Of a stretch of DNA of 64,000 bases, positions 22,066 through 32,740 are shown piece after piece. The position numbers and the translations under genes were made by a program. Below the pieces are notes generated by a model. It was not told where the DNA came from and did no database searches. It worked only from the letters and a program-made list of their open reading frames with translations. Where the stretch lies: the NCBI GenBank assembly GCA_012934845.2, contig WNNJ02001146.1, positions 1 through 64,000 of the forward strand, in the 5' to 3' direction. Source of the stretch: Pomphorhynchus laevis (Eukaryota > Acanthocephala > Palaeacanthocephala > Echinorhynchida > Pomphorhynchidae). Every line of letters begins with the position of its first letter. Position 1 is the stretch's first letter.

Positions 22066-23447
22066 TTTTATTATATTTTCTTTTTTTATGCAGTGAACCA
22101 GCCAATTAAGCCATGCTTTTATGTGCTGTTGAAACATTAATAATAATACTGGTATAAAACACTATTTCAGTATTAATTCTACAACAGAATTTTTAGAACA
22201 TACAAAAGGAATAAATTTTCAAAATATTAATACATACGATTTTAGTACGCTTTATACAAATCTAGATTTAGTAGATATTAAAGAAGCGTTAGTAAAATTA
22301 ATTAATCTTATATTCGGAAAAAGATATACATATATATGTTATAATAATTATAACGCCTATCTAACAAAAATTAAACCATCAAATAAATATAAATATATGG
22401 ATAAAATTGAATTAATAGAATCCTTAAATATTTTGATAAATCAAAATTATTAAAAAGTAGGGACATCTATATTTAGACAAGTAATTGGTTTTCCAATGGG
22501 TGGTAATAGTAGCCGAATTATAGCTGACTTGTTTTTAAGCTTTATAGAATATGAATTTGTTCATAACTGTGTAAAAAACTAAATCTAAACAATATAAATA
22601 TATGAAATATATGTTTCGATACATTGATGATATATGTGTATTTAATTCTAATAATTTTTATTCAATTAGTGAGCACATTTATCCAGAAAGCCTTATTCTT
22701 AACAAAACCAATATTAATGATAAAAAGGTGTATATCTAGATATGAACATTAAATTAACATTAACTAAAACTACTATTAATTTATATCGTAAAGATGACAT
22801 ATTTAAATTTACAAGAATACATATTATTTGCATGAGCATTCATGCATACCATATAATATAAAATATAATACATTAAATAATGAAATTTTAAGAATTGCAA
22901 CAATATGTAATGATATTGGCTTTCTTCAAAATCATTTAAATAATTTAATAGATACATATTTTAAACTAGGTTACTATAAAAATAACATCAAGCAGAAAAT
23001 AGTAAAATATATAAATCAACACAATAATATAAAGAATAAATTTAAACTCTTAAGTGGCAAATTTTTATGGATAATAAATAATATACTTTGTATTAGAATA
23101 AGATACTAGATAGTTTTATCAGAGGAAATACATCATTTAGCATGTATTTGGCCCCGCTGCTATGTTGGGTAGAGGAGTTAGGGGCCGAAACCTGATAGCA
23201 TAGCAGTTCCTCCTGATGACCTCTAATTCTTATTCTGATACAACGTTTGTTATTTATTAGTCAATTCATAAAAATGACGTTTATTTTAAATTTCAATTTT
23301 TTATTTTAACTTGATTTAAATTATAGAAAATCTAAAAACAATTATTAATTTTATTATTTAATTATTAAATTTTGATTTAGCATTATTATGTTTTGTTTAG
23401 TTTATAATTATATTAAATACGTAGACTCAGTTAGCTGATTTGATCTC

Positions 23448-24257
23448 AGACCTTCACTCCTAAAAATCGTTTTCCACATAGTTTACATGCTTTCTTGGTA
23501 CTCTCACAACGTTTTAAACTTCTTACCACTTCATCTACTTGTCGTATCTATCCTGACCACTTCCCTTCTGATATTGTCCAACTCAATTTTGCTCGCATGG
23601 ATAAACATCAACGTGAAACAAAAGGCGAGTCATCCTTATTAATCCGTCAAATCAACGAAAATTTTTACGTCGTACGCACGAGGCCAAGAATCCGATGGCG
23701 TCCCGCCTCTCCACCTGTCTATTTGCTAATCGATCTCGCTCTTAAGCATACTTTTCATCTTAGTCTTTTAATCACTCGCTCCATTCTTCATAAAGCTGAT
23801 CTGCTGCTTGATATCTTCAATCAATTATCTATCGATATTCTCTGCATTACTAAATCTTCGCATTCTGACTCTAATGATTTTGCTATTCATCGTCTATGTC
23901 ACTTTAGTTATTCTCTATTTAAATCAGTTCGTCCAATAATCTCTCCCACAACTACTGCTTTTGACCATAGCGGTAATGTTGTTATTGCTCGTCACCTAAC
24001 GTCCTTTCGTAAAATTAACGCTAACATCCATTACACTTCAATCAAATTACTAATATGCAGAGTATCAACTCCTTTCCTATGAAACTTGTGATTATATACC
24101 GTCCAGGATCAGCCGCCGCCTCACGTTTGTTCTTTAACGACCTTGAAGATCTTCTTTCTCACTGTTCATGTTCTTATACTCCTTCTTTTGTTCTCGGTGA
24201 CTTTAACATTCGTCTTGATCGTCCAGATGACTCTGACTTTATCACTAATCTTTTTTG
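23448..24257 (+). mobile_element. L2-B-like LINE, 5' part
   Basis: 23495-24082 and 24055-24258 encode a leader region and the endonuclease (VIIYRPGSAAASRLFF, FVLGDFNIRLDRP). It stops abruptly where a minus-strand PLE-A begins. A plus-strand L2 tail resumes at about 27830, so both may be ends of one LINE whose middle was lost. Confidence 0.7.
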
Positions 24258-27200
24258 ATTTTAAAATAGAAAATTGAAATTTATTTTTTTTGTTAATTTA
24301 AATATCATCTTTACGATATAAATTAATAGTAGTTTTAGTTAATGTTAATTTAATTTTCATGTCTAGATATACACCTTCTTTATCATTAATATTGGTTTTG
24401 TTAAGAATAAGGCTTTCTGGATAAATGTGCTCACTAATTGAATAAAAATTATTAGAATTAAATACACATATCATCAATGTATCGAAACATATATTTCATA
24501 TATTTATATTGTTTAGATTTAGTTTTTACACAGTTATGAACAAATTCATATACTATAAAGCTTAAAAACAAGTCAGCTATAATTCGGCTACTATTACCAC
24601 CCATTGGAACACCAATTACTTGTCTAAATATAGATGTCCCTACTTTTAAATAATTTTGATTTATCAAAATATTTACTTGATGGTTTGATTTTTGTTGGAT
24701 AAGCGTTATAGTTATTATAATATATGTATATATTTTTCCGAATATAAGATTAATTAATTTTACTAACGCTTCTTTAATATCTACTAAATCTAGATTTGTA
24801 TAAAGCGTACTAAAATCGTATGTATTAATATTTTGAAAATTTATTCCTTTTGTCTGTTCTAAAAATTCTTTTGTAGAATTAATACTGAAATAGTGTTTTA
24901 TACCAGTATTAATTTCGATTACCTTGCAATATTTTTTAAAATGTGCTTTAATTACTTTAAGTATTTTATTCATATAGACAGAAAGTGGTTTTAATGTACA
25001 TTTAAACGCACTACATATGAACCTGGGTTTTATTGGATTTTTATGTAATTTTGGATTCCAATATAATATAGGTATAGTTTTATTATCTAATTCAACCTTT
25101 ATACCTTTTTATCCATTATAGAACAGTGACTTGTAATAATTTCCGTGATTCCTATCTTGCTCTTCGCCGGTCTCATCTCAACCTACTACGTACCAAATGC
25201 AACTCCTTCTGGCAGCATAAAATCATCACTTCATTCAACTCTAAGACTCTCTGGCATACTTTTAACTCAATCCTTGCTCGCTCTTCTTCGCCGTGCAACA
25301 TCAATGCCAATGATTATTCGTCATTTCTCCAGACTAAAGTATCCACGTTGCTCTCTCACACCCCGGTCTCCATCCTATCCCACTCTGCCCAGTCTAATCT
25401 CATCCTTCCGGAACTCTTTCATCTTCTCCCTGTCTCACCTACAGAAGTATCATCTGTCCTCATGTCCTTGCCCAACAAAACCTCACCTGCCGATCCCCTG
25501 CCTACTCACATATTAAAATCTAAATGCTCATCGATATTTTCATTTCTCACAATCTTGTTTAACTCGTCCATCCGCATTCGTATCTTCCCTTCACACTGGA
25601 AATCCGCAATCGTTCGTCCCCTCCTTAAGAAACAATCGCTCGACCCCTCCCTTCTTTCTAGCTACCGCCCCATTTCAATAGTCCCTACATTTTCAAAGCT
25701 CTTAGAACGCCTCATCTTAATACAAATCAACGCTTATCTCTCCTCATCCAATCTGTACCCTCCTTTCCAATCCGCTTTCTGCTCTAATCACTCGACAGAA
25801 ATCGCATGCATAAAAGTTTACAACGACTTACCCATTTCTCGAGACAAGGCTCTATATAGTGTTCTCATCTCCCTCGACCTCTCCTCCGCATTCGACATTG
25901 TCGACCACTCCGTCCTCCTTTCTCGCCTTCGTTATGATTACGGCTTTTCTTTCTCCTCCGTAGCATGGTTCGCCTAATATCTATCCTACCGTTTTTTTCG
26001 CGTCTGTTCTAATTCATCATCCTCCCCTCCCATCCCTATTTTTTGCGGGGTCCCACAAGGTTCAGTCCTAGGTCCCCTGCTTTTCTCTCTTCTGCTTGGC
26101 GATCTATCTCCGTTTATCAAACCTTACTCCTTTAACGTCATGCAATACGCCGATGACATTCTAATCTATGCTCATGCACCCGCACATCGCATACACGATA
26201 TCGGCATTTCTGCCTTCAACTGTCTTTCTTCTATCTACAAACGTCTCTCCAATCTCCATCTCGTTCTAAACGCCGAAAAGTCCAAAATAATGTGGATCCT
26301 TCCCCGTAAACCAAGCATATCTCCTCCCATTGTATCTTTTGCCTCATCGATCATCCCTATAGTCCACAATCTCACTTTCTTAGGCTTCCATTTCGATGAT
26401 CACCTTTCCCTTAAACCCTTCGTCCGTGACAAGGTCCGCTCGTCTAACTTAATTCTTCGTGACATCCGCCGTATCCGCCCCCTTATCGACTTCCGTTCTT
26501 GTATGTCTCTTCTTTCATCGCTTCTTTTCCCTAAAATCGATTACTGCCTTAGCCTTTTCGCCAATTCTCCAAAATCCATCATCCTTACCCCTACAACGAA
26601 TAATCAACACCGCCGTTCGAGTGCTCTTTCGTCTCCGTCGCTTCGACCACACATCCACATATTTTGCCAAACTCTCCTGGCCCACCATCCACATCCGCAT
26701 CAAACTCCGCCTTCTTCTCGTTACCTTTCGTCTCATCGCTGTCGGCTCCCCATCGTTCATCAACCTTCCTTTCTTAGACGATACTCGCCCCAACTCGCTA
26801 TCGCTTCGTTCATGTCATACCCTCTTACTCCACGTTCCTAATTACTCCAACAACTACGGTATCCGATCCTTCCTCGTCGTCGCCTCACTCGCCTGGAATC
26901 AACTTCCTCTCGACGTCCGCCGCGCCCCCTCTTTTATCATATTCCAACACCTCCTCCGTTCACACCTTTTCGACACCTGATTCACAGTCTTTTTTTGCTG
27001 TGGTCATGTAAGCGTGCGCTGGCACGCATTTGTCACGTTAAAATAAATCGTTTTTTTAAATTGTTTCAAAACTCAACTCACTACGTTCATATGTTGGATT
27101 TACATTTAAATTATTAAAATTAACCTCTTTTATTAGTATATCATAAAAAAGCTTTTTGCATATGAAGACAAAGTTATTACTAGCTTTATCAATAGTTGTT

Positions 27201-27640
27201 ATTATATAGTTATCCTTTAATTTTGTAAGTTCTGTATACATATCTTTATTAATTTTATCTTTCATTTTATAATTGTTTTCTATTTTCATTTTATTTTTAA
27301 TTTTATCAAATATATAATCTTTCCAAATGTTTATCTTAGATATATTCGAGCTTTCACTATTAATCAGCTTACTAAAGTAAGCATTTAAGTTATTATATAA
27401 CGAATTGTAAATTTTATTTTTGTCGTTGTTATTATTTAATCTATATTTATACCCTCTTTATAGCAGCTTTCTTAGTTCACAATTTTCAATTAATTCTAGA
27501 TTATGGGTACATATATGTTCATTTATTTAATCAAAACTAAGACTTTTACAATTGCATTCTGTTTCCATTATGTTTCTAATATTATCGTTACATATTGATT
27601 TTAATTCTTTATTATAATTCTTTATTATGATATTCTTTAT
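24258..27640 (-). mobile_element. PLE-A element (minus strand) split by L2-A
   Basis: 24258-25141 and 27053-27640 are one PLE-A copy. 24458-24973 encodes RT motifs TYDFSTLYTNLD, GVPMGGNSS and FRYIDDMCI; 27056-27289 encodes the stretch upstream of them (NNYKMKDKINKDMY, TTIDKASNNFVFI). Further upstream (27300-27600) is the spacer with its Cys/His pairs. Broken, but much of the RT is readable. Confidence 0.85.
25142..27052 (+). mobile_element. L2-A LINE copy inside PLE-A
   Basis: 5' truncated. 25126-25977 (its first codons are host PLE-A), 26140-26841 and 26459-26980 give RT (GVPQ-type turn, MQYADDILIYAHAP) and the L2 tail ending SHLFDT. A few frameshifts separate them. The 3' end carries hairpin GCGTGC/GCACGC and GTCACGTTAAAATAAATC. 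The only target duplication I see is AATT on both sides. Confidence 0.85.
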
Positions 27641-27644
27641 TATA

Positions 27645-27830
27645 ATTCTTTATTATACATCCTTTTACATTGGATGTTAAAGAATGTAACGTTACATATA
27701 AGACATTAAAAACAGCCATGACCGACACTAAGTATGCTCAACTGCAAGTACAGCGCTCGACACACGACTGCAGCGTCTTGACAACAATCGCCTGCGACAA
27801 CAGTAAGTCTAAAGAAGACTTCCTAGAAGA
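27645..27830 (+). other. Orphan coding-like segment ahead of an L2 tail
   Basis: An open frame starting MDVKECNVTYKTLKTAMTDT runs 27670 to about 27830 and continues without a stop into L2 sequence (NLILCDIRRIR). GC is higher than in the flanking AT-rich DNA. Not recognised; it may be a stray exon piece or an unknown element end. Confidence 0.35.
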
Positions 27831-28445
27831 CGCCCGCTTATCTAACTTAATTCTCTGTGACATCCGTCGTATCCGCGCGTTTATCGACTTCCATTCTTGT
27901 ATGTCTTTTTTCATCGCATCTCTTCCCTAATATCGATTACTGCGTCAATATTTTCTCCACTTCTCCAAAATCAATCATCCTACCCCCACAACGCATCATC
28001 AACTTCGCTTTTCGAGTGCTCCTACGTCTCCGTCGCTTTGACCACACATCCACATATATTGCCCAACTCTCCTGGCACACTATCCACATACGCATACAAC
28101 TCCGCCTTCTTCTCGTAACTTTTCATCTAATCGCTGTCAGCCATCAATTATTCATCAACTTATTTTTCTTAGACGACATTCGCCCCACCTCTCTCTATCA
28201 CTGCGTTCCCGTCATACCCTCTTACTATACGTTCCCAATTACCGCAACAACTACGGTCTCCGATTCTTCCTCGTCGCCGATTTACTCGCCTGGAATCAGC
28301 TCCCTCTCGACGTCCGCCGCGCTCCCTCCTTTATTACATTCAAACACCTCCTCCGTACCCACCTTCTCGACACATAATTTAGATTTTCGTTTTTTTTGTG
28401 TTATGTAAGCGTGCGCCGGCACTCATCTGCCACGTAAAAATAATT
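27830..28445 (+). mobile_element. L2 LINE 3' part
   Basis: Encodes the L2 C-terminal domain (LRLRRFDHTSTYIAQLSW, LPLDVRR-like LSTSAALPP in another frame). Ends in a GTGCGC/GCAC hairpin and CCACGTAAAAATAA. Closest to L2-B; several frameshifts. Confidence 0.75.
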
Positions 28446-29940
28446 CTGTTTTTATAAGAAAAATATTTGCATCGTAGACTAGTAATAGAGTTCTTATTGC
28501 GAAGAACAATATCTGATAAATCAAAAACACTACAAAATATAATAGAGCCACACATCAGCAATTCTCTAACTAATAAATTGAAGAGGATGTCTTACAAATA
28601 TAATACAGACTTGAGCGTGTACAATAAACGTGACGCTAACCTTTGTGGCATTTCCGAGTTTCCGCGTCTTCGTTTTAATGTTATGATTTTGTTTGATTTA
28701 ATTTCTAACGCTTATCTAATGTATGATTAATAATTGTAATTTAATGTAAATTCATTTAGAATTTAGCAAATTAGTGGATCTCTTAAAAACTTTTAAATTT
28801 AATTTCCGCTTTGTATTATGTTTGTATGATGTAATATTGCTGTTTCAAAATATCATAAAAATCTTTTGTCATTCTCAGTGAAAATTTTCAAAATTTCAAA
28901 TTCTATTTCTACGACTAATTAAAGATTGGCTAGCATAATCTCGGGTACTAGAAACTGATATAAGTTTTTATCAAGACGTATCCGGCGTCTATATTTGATT
29001 TGTTTACTAAGCTTATCCGTGACAAGCTCAGTAAACTATTTTACTACATTAATTTTACAATTAGAATCGCAAAGCAGAGTATAACGATTCTAATTCTCGT
29101 TTTCGAATATTTTGTAGTAAACTGTGAATAATAGTTTTCGTAATGATAAGAATTTTTTACTTTACGTAGTAAAATGTAAATGATCGCACGGCTCTATTAT
29201 TTGAAATCGTGACAGAGCGTGGGTACATTCAATAAAAACATGTTTTGTTTCTAAGTCTGCTAGGTCTAGCAAAATTTCTAATTTAACCGATTTATCAGTG
29301 AAATTTATCACATTTTCAAATAGTATAAAAATGTCATTTGAGTTTGCTAAAAGCGAGTTTCAAGAAAGTGTTGTGCGATCACATACTAGATAATATCATT
29401 GTAAGTCATTTTCTATAGCAATTACCAATTTTAGACTAATTTATAATTATTGATAATGTAGATATTTTTAAATGAACTATTTATGAAATTCATTACGGAT
29501 GAACTACTCTTAACTATTACATAAGCATATATTTTATCAAGATTTTATTAATGTAAACTACAAAACTGTAAAATATTTACTGTATCACTACAATAAGGTT
29601 CGCTCTTGTTTATGGATAGCTAAGACACACTTTATATACTTTCATATCCAGCATAGTAGTGTAAGTTAGCCACAGTTGATCCCAACCCTTGTGAATACTA
29701 AGCATATAGTAGTTAATATTAACTGTATTTGAATTATCATCTGACGACAGAAGAGCCTGAAGTAGCTAACTACATGGACTGACATAGATTGTATTGATAA
29801 CAGGAGTGAGGGCCACCATGAAATGTTGTTGGTAAATAGTAAAACCACAGGAGTCAACAAACTTTGTGGAAATAATCGACTATAAATTGACTCGTATATG
29901 CAATTTTTTGCTAAAATTTAATTATGTTTAAATTTATTAT
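28446..29940. other. Mostly non-coding, upstream of the EF-hand gene
   Basis: A frame at 28467-28730 (RRLVIEFLLRRTISDKSK...) is unrecognised. The rest is AT-rich with some inverted words (ACGATTCTAATT and its complement region at 29065-29095). It could hold a promoter or first exon for the EF-hand gene, but I cannot pick one out. Confidence 0.4.
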
Positions 29941-30012
29941 GAACAAGCTTTGATTTTAATATTGGAAATTGTAATTTTTAAACTCACTACGTTTTTTGAT
30001 ATATTTCTAGAA

Positions 30013-30444
30013 ATGAATTTAATAACAGACTGGATTAATTCAGGAAATTCGCAAGCTTATCAAAGCTATAATCCATTTGGTTCAGATTCGTCTATATCAG
30101 AATATTTAAAATATCCTCAAAAATATTTCGGGTCTGGCAGTGATAGTGGAAGCATCCAAGGTGATGCACCGTCTTATGGTAATACTAAGTCAACATTTAC
30201 GAACATGAAGAATATATACAAACAAATGAAGGCTTTAGATATGAATCAAGATGGAAAGATAACAGTTGAGGACTTCATACTTCTCCTGAAAGAGAAAGGA
30301 CTAGGTCCATTGTCAAAACCCTTGGCTAAAAGACTATTTAATATGGCAGACAGTAATAAAAATGGTGTTCTTGAATTCCAAGACGTCGTAAAGCTTATGG
30401 AGCTATTAAAGCACGTTAATCTTGGTGCACTAAATTTGGCGTAA
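30013..30444 (+). CDS. Two-EF-hand calcium-binding protein (143 residues, last exon or whole gene)
   Basis: The frame begins at ATG 30013, two bases after a good acceptor (GATATATTTCTAG), so an untranslated first exon upstream is likely; 21 open codons before it look intronic. Residues 1-65 are polar (Ser, Gly, Tyr, Gln), without a domain. EF-hand loops are at residues 76-87 (DMNQDGKITVED) and 113-124 (DSNKNGVLEFQD). Both end in Asp where Glu is usual, which tends to weaken calcium binding or favour magnesium. No signal peptide or membrane segment. It lies in the 23-kb intron of the GPS gene, on the opposite strand. Confidence 0.75.
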   Translation: MNLITDWINSGNSQAYQSYNPFGSDSSISEYLKYPQKYFGSGSDSGSIQGDAPSYGNTKSTFTNMKNIYKQMKALDMNQDGKITVEDFILLLKEKGLGPLSKPLAKRLFNMADSNKNGVLEFQDVVKLMELLKHVNLGALNLA

Positions 30445-30470
30445 TAATTTGGACTCAATTTCATAATACA

Positions 30471-30498
30471 AATAAACTTGTTTGAATTACCAAATAAA
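30471..30498 (+). terminator. Poly(A) signals of the EF-hand gene
   Basis: AATAAA at 30471-30476 and again at 30493-30498, 27 and 49 bases after the stop codon. Confidence 0.6.
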
Positions 30499-30499
30499 A

Positions 30500-31496
30500 T
30501 CAAAATTTATAAACTTTCTTATGAATGCAATTTGAGTTTAAAACGTAAGATGACATCATTATGATAGAGCAAAATATCGATAACTAATTGCTACTTCACA
30601 ATAATTACTATCTTTCGAATTTTAATTAATTAGATAATTAACTTATTGCATATTTACGATTGTAAGTTAAAAATATACAAACCAGATCAGTTAAGTGAAT
30701 TTGTACTATAAATTCAAAAATAAATATTTTAAACTATATTTCAGAAGCTTTTATAAAATGTTAAAAAAATTTTGAAATTCAATTTTGTCAATTATAATTA
30801 ATAAACGATTCATCAAAATCAAGATTAGTGGTTATATGAAGGAACTATGAGATTTCAATTACTATTCCTCTACCCAACATTTTTACATGTAGTGACTAAA
30901 GGCTTATGGAGTTTAAGTAATGAATGAAAGTTGGTTTCAGATGCGAAATCACCTTGTGTGGTCTAACAAAATTGATAAAATAAATTAAAGATTCCATGAA
31001 ATGAAATGCCGATTCTTTGATCTCCTGATCACATCAGTCATGCCCGCATTTAATTATACCAATAATATAATTTGTAATGTGAATCAACAATTATTAATCT
31101 TGTTGATCATTTAATCAACAAGTTCTAATCAGCAAGTTTTAATAATTATCATTTGATCAGCAAGTCTTATTATTAAAGTAATTTAATTTAATTATTTTAA
31201 TTATTATTTCTTATTTTTTTAAAGGATACATTAAAATACAATTCTATTGTACTGGATCACCAAGGCCTATTATATGATCTCCTGATCACATAATTGTTAA
31301 ATATAAAGAAGGAATGCTTGTATATATCGGAAATATTTTTTGCGAACCGCAATCATTTAAAAATGATTAAAATCCAAAAGTTTATATTCGAACTGTTTGA
31401 TACCCAGTTTGATAATATAACTTCATATTTGTAAAAATATGACTTCTGTCTGTTATTCTAATCAAAATAACTGCAATAACTGTAAAACAAACAAAT
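30500..31496. other. AT-rich intron, short repeated words only
   Basis: The palindromic word ATCTCCTGATCACAT occurs at 31018 and 31277, and several TTGATCA/CAGCAAGT words at 31090-31165. No coding signal. Confidence 0.5.
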
Positions 31497-31560
31497 GTAG
31501 TTAAAATCAAATCAGCTAACTGAGTTCACTTATTTAATGAAGTAAATTATAAAATTTAAA
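31497..31560 (-). mobile_element. PLE-A terminal fragment
   Basis: Complement of the family terminus (AAATCAGCTAACTGAG), just downstream of exon 9 on the minus strand. Confidence 0.55.
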
Positions 31561-31578
31561 GTCAAAAAATTATTTTAC

Positions 31579-31913
31579 CTTGTTTTAAGTTACTTGCTGT
31601 AAATATTTTTACTGTATCTTTAGACATCTTATGTTTGGATACATTTGCTTTGAAATGTGCATATTTCATTTTATTTTTAAGCACACCAAATTGTATTTCT
31701 AAATCCATTGTCAAATTATTGATATGAACTAATTCATTTACCTCCTTCATGTAATAGATAAATTACTTTTTTTCTTAATGACGCTGACATTTCCTCTTTC
31801 ATTTTATTCTCTAAAGTGGATAGCCAATCATCAGCTACTCGAATATCGATTTCACTGCAGTTGCTCAATAATTTAGAATTGCTACAATTGACCACAGAAT
31901 TTGAAGCTTTCAC
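31579..31913 (-). CDS. Exon 9 of GPS protein: serine/asparagine stalk and first part of GAIN
   Basis: Minus-strand exon; acceptor ATAATGTTTAG, donor CAAG/GTAAAA. The first part reads VKASNSVVNCSNSK..., with three N-x-S/T sites, then helical DDWLSTLENKMKEEMSASLR. The second part reads VNELVHINNLTMDLEIQFG... to SNLKQ and leaves one base, which with exon 10 makes an Asp codon. The two parts are offset by one base: within GAAGGAGG near 31741-31748 there seems to be one G too many. Either an assembly or read error, or a real frameshift in this allele. A donor-like GGAG/GTAAAT there would leave an impossible 13-base intron. Confidence 0.68.
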
Positions 31914-32740
31914 CTAAACATTATGTTTCAAGTAAACCTAGAATGTTAGTTTGAAACATTCTTACTTATAGCATAGGCAATATAATTGTCAATTGGAAAT
32001 TTGAGGACAATATAAAATATAATTATATATAATTATATTTTATATAATATAATTATATAATTAATTTTCTACTGGTTTAAAATTAAATAAGCAATTTTAA
32101 ATAGTTTCATATAAAAATATTACTTTTTTAATTATTAAATTTATTGATAAAAGTTTATTTATAAATTAATATAAACACAATAATTAACTAGAAAAATCAT
32201 TGAATATTTTGCATTTTAATTTATTATTTTTAATAATAAATTAATAATTAATAATTAATAATTAATTTATTATTTTTAATTTATTACTTTTTTAATTTTA
32301 TTACAATTTATACTTCATATAATATGAAGTTTAAATATTCTCAAAATAAATGCTTCAAATAAAAACTTTTTGATTGATTGAATATAACAAAATATAGACA
32401 TGTCCTATAAACTGCTTTGGTATATTGCATTAATAAATAATGTAAATTATTTATAAATTTATTAAATAAATTATAAAATTATTTATTAAATTTATTGATT
32501 GGTTTATTTATAAATTAATATAAACACAATAATTAACTAGAAAAATCATTGAATATTTTGCATTTTAATTTATTATTTTTAATATTACCGAGGAGAGAAT
32601 TTTTAAAATATAAAATTGATGTTTCAGAATTAAAAACTGCAAACAAAACGAAATTTCGTTCTGTGTTTTATAATAGGAATTTTGTCTTGTAAATTTTGTC
32701 TTCTTGTAAATGTCAAGAAGACATTTACAAACTGCTGAAA
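31914..32740. repeat. AT-rich stretch with a 75-bp direct repeat
   Basis: 32161-32235 and 32510-32584 are the same 75 bases. In between is low-complexity TAAT sequence. No gene seen. Confidence 0.7.

Larger units (their letters stand above)
18298..22143 (+). mobile_element. CR1-group LINE, nearly complete at the 3' side
   Basis: Inserted in PLE-A. It has the end of ORF1, an AP endonuclease, a reverse transcriptase and a CR1-type tail (RVLHRATKLAPQLKFL, then LRGHGLTLRRERIRKSRAVQ, then VVSLWNRLGES). It ends in a short (TAA)n run, with no long target duplication visible. The coding parts are long and only lightly damaged, so it looks the youngest LINE here. It is 5' truncated inside ORF1. Confidence 0.88.
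17967..23447 (+). mobile_element. PLE-A element interrupted by a CR1-group LINE
   Basis: 17967-18297 and 22144-23447 are two halves of one PLE-A copy: the break falls inside a stretch that is continuous at 45070-45115. The left half encodes ILYWNPKLHKNPIKPRF (finger region of the RT); the right half runs through TYDFSTLYTNLD, PMGGNSS and YIDD to the structured end at 23120-23240 and the family terminus near 23435. Confidence 0.85.

Noticed and set aside
31728-31741. A 13-base intron joining the two halves of exon 9
   Set aside because: It has GT and AG ends and restores the frame, but it is far below workable animal intron size; one extra base is simpler.
31579-31913. Dynein heavy chain-like exon
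   Set aside because: A vague likeness of DDWLSTLENKMKEE to dynein linker helices did not extend to conserved neighbouring motifs; splice phase ties it to the GPS gene.
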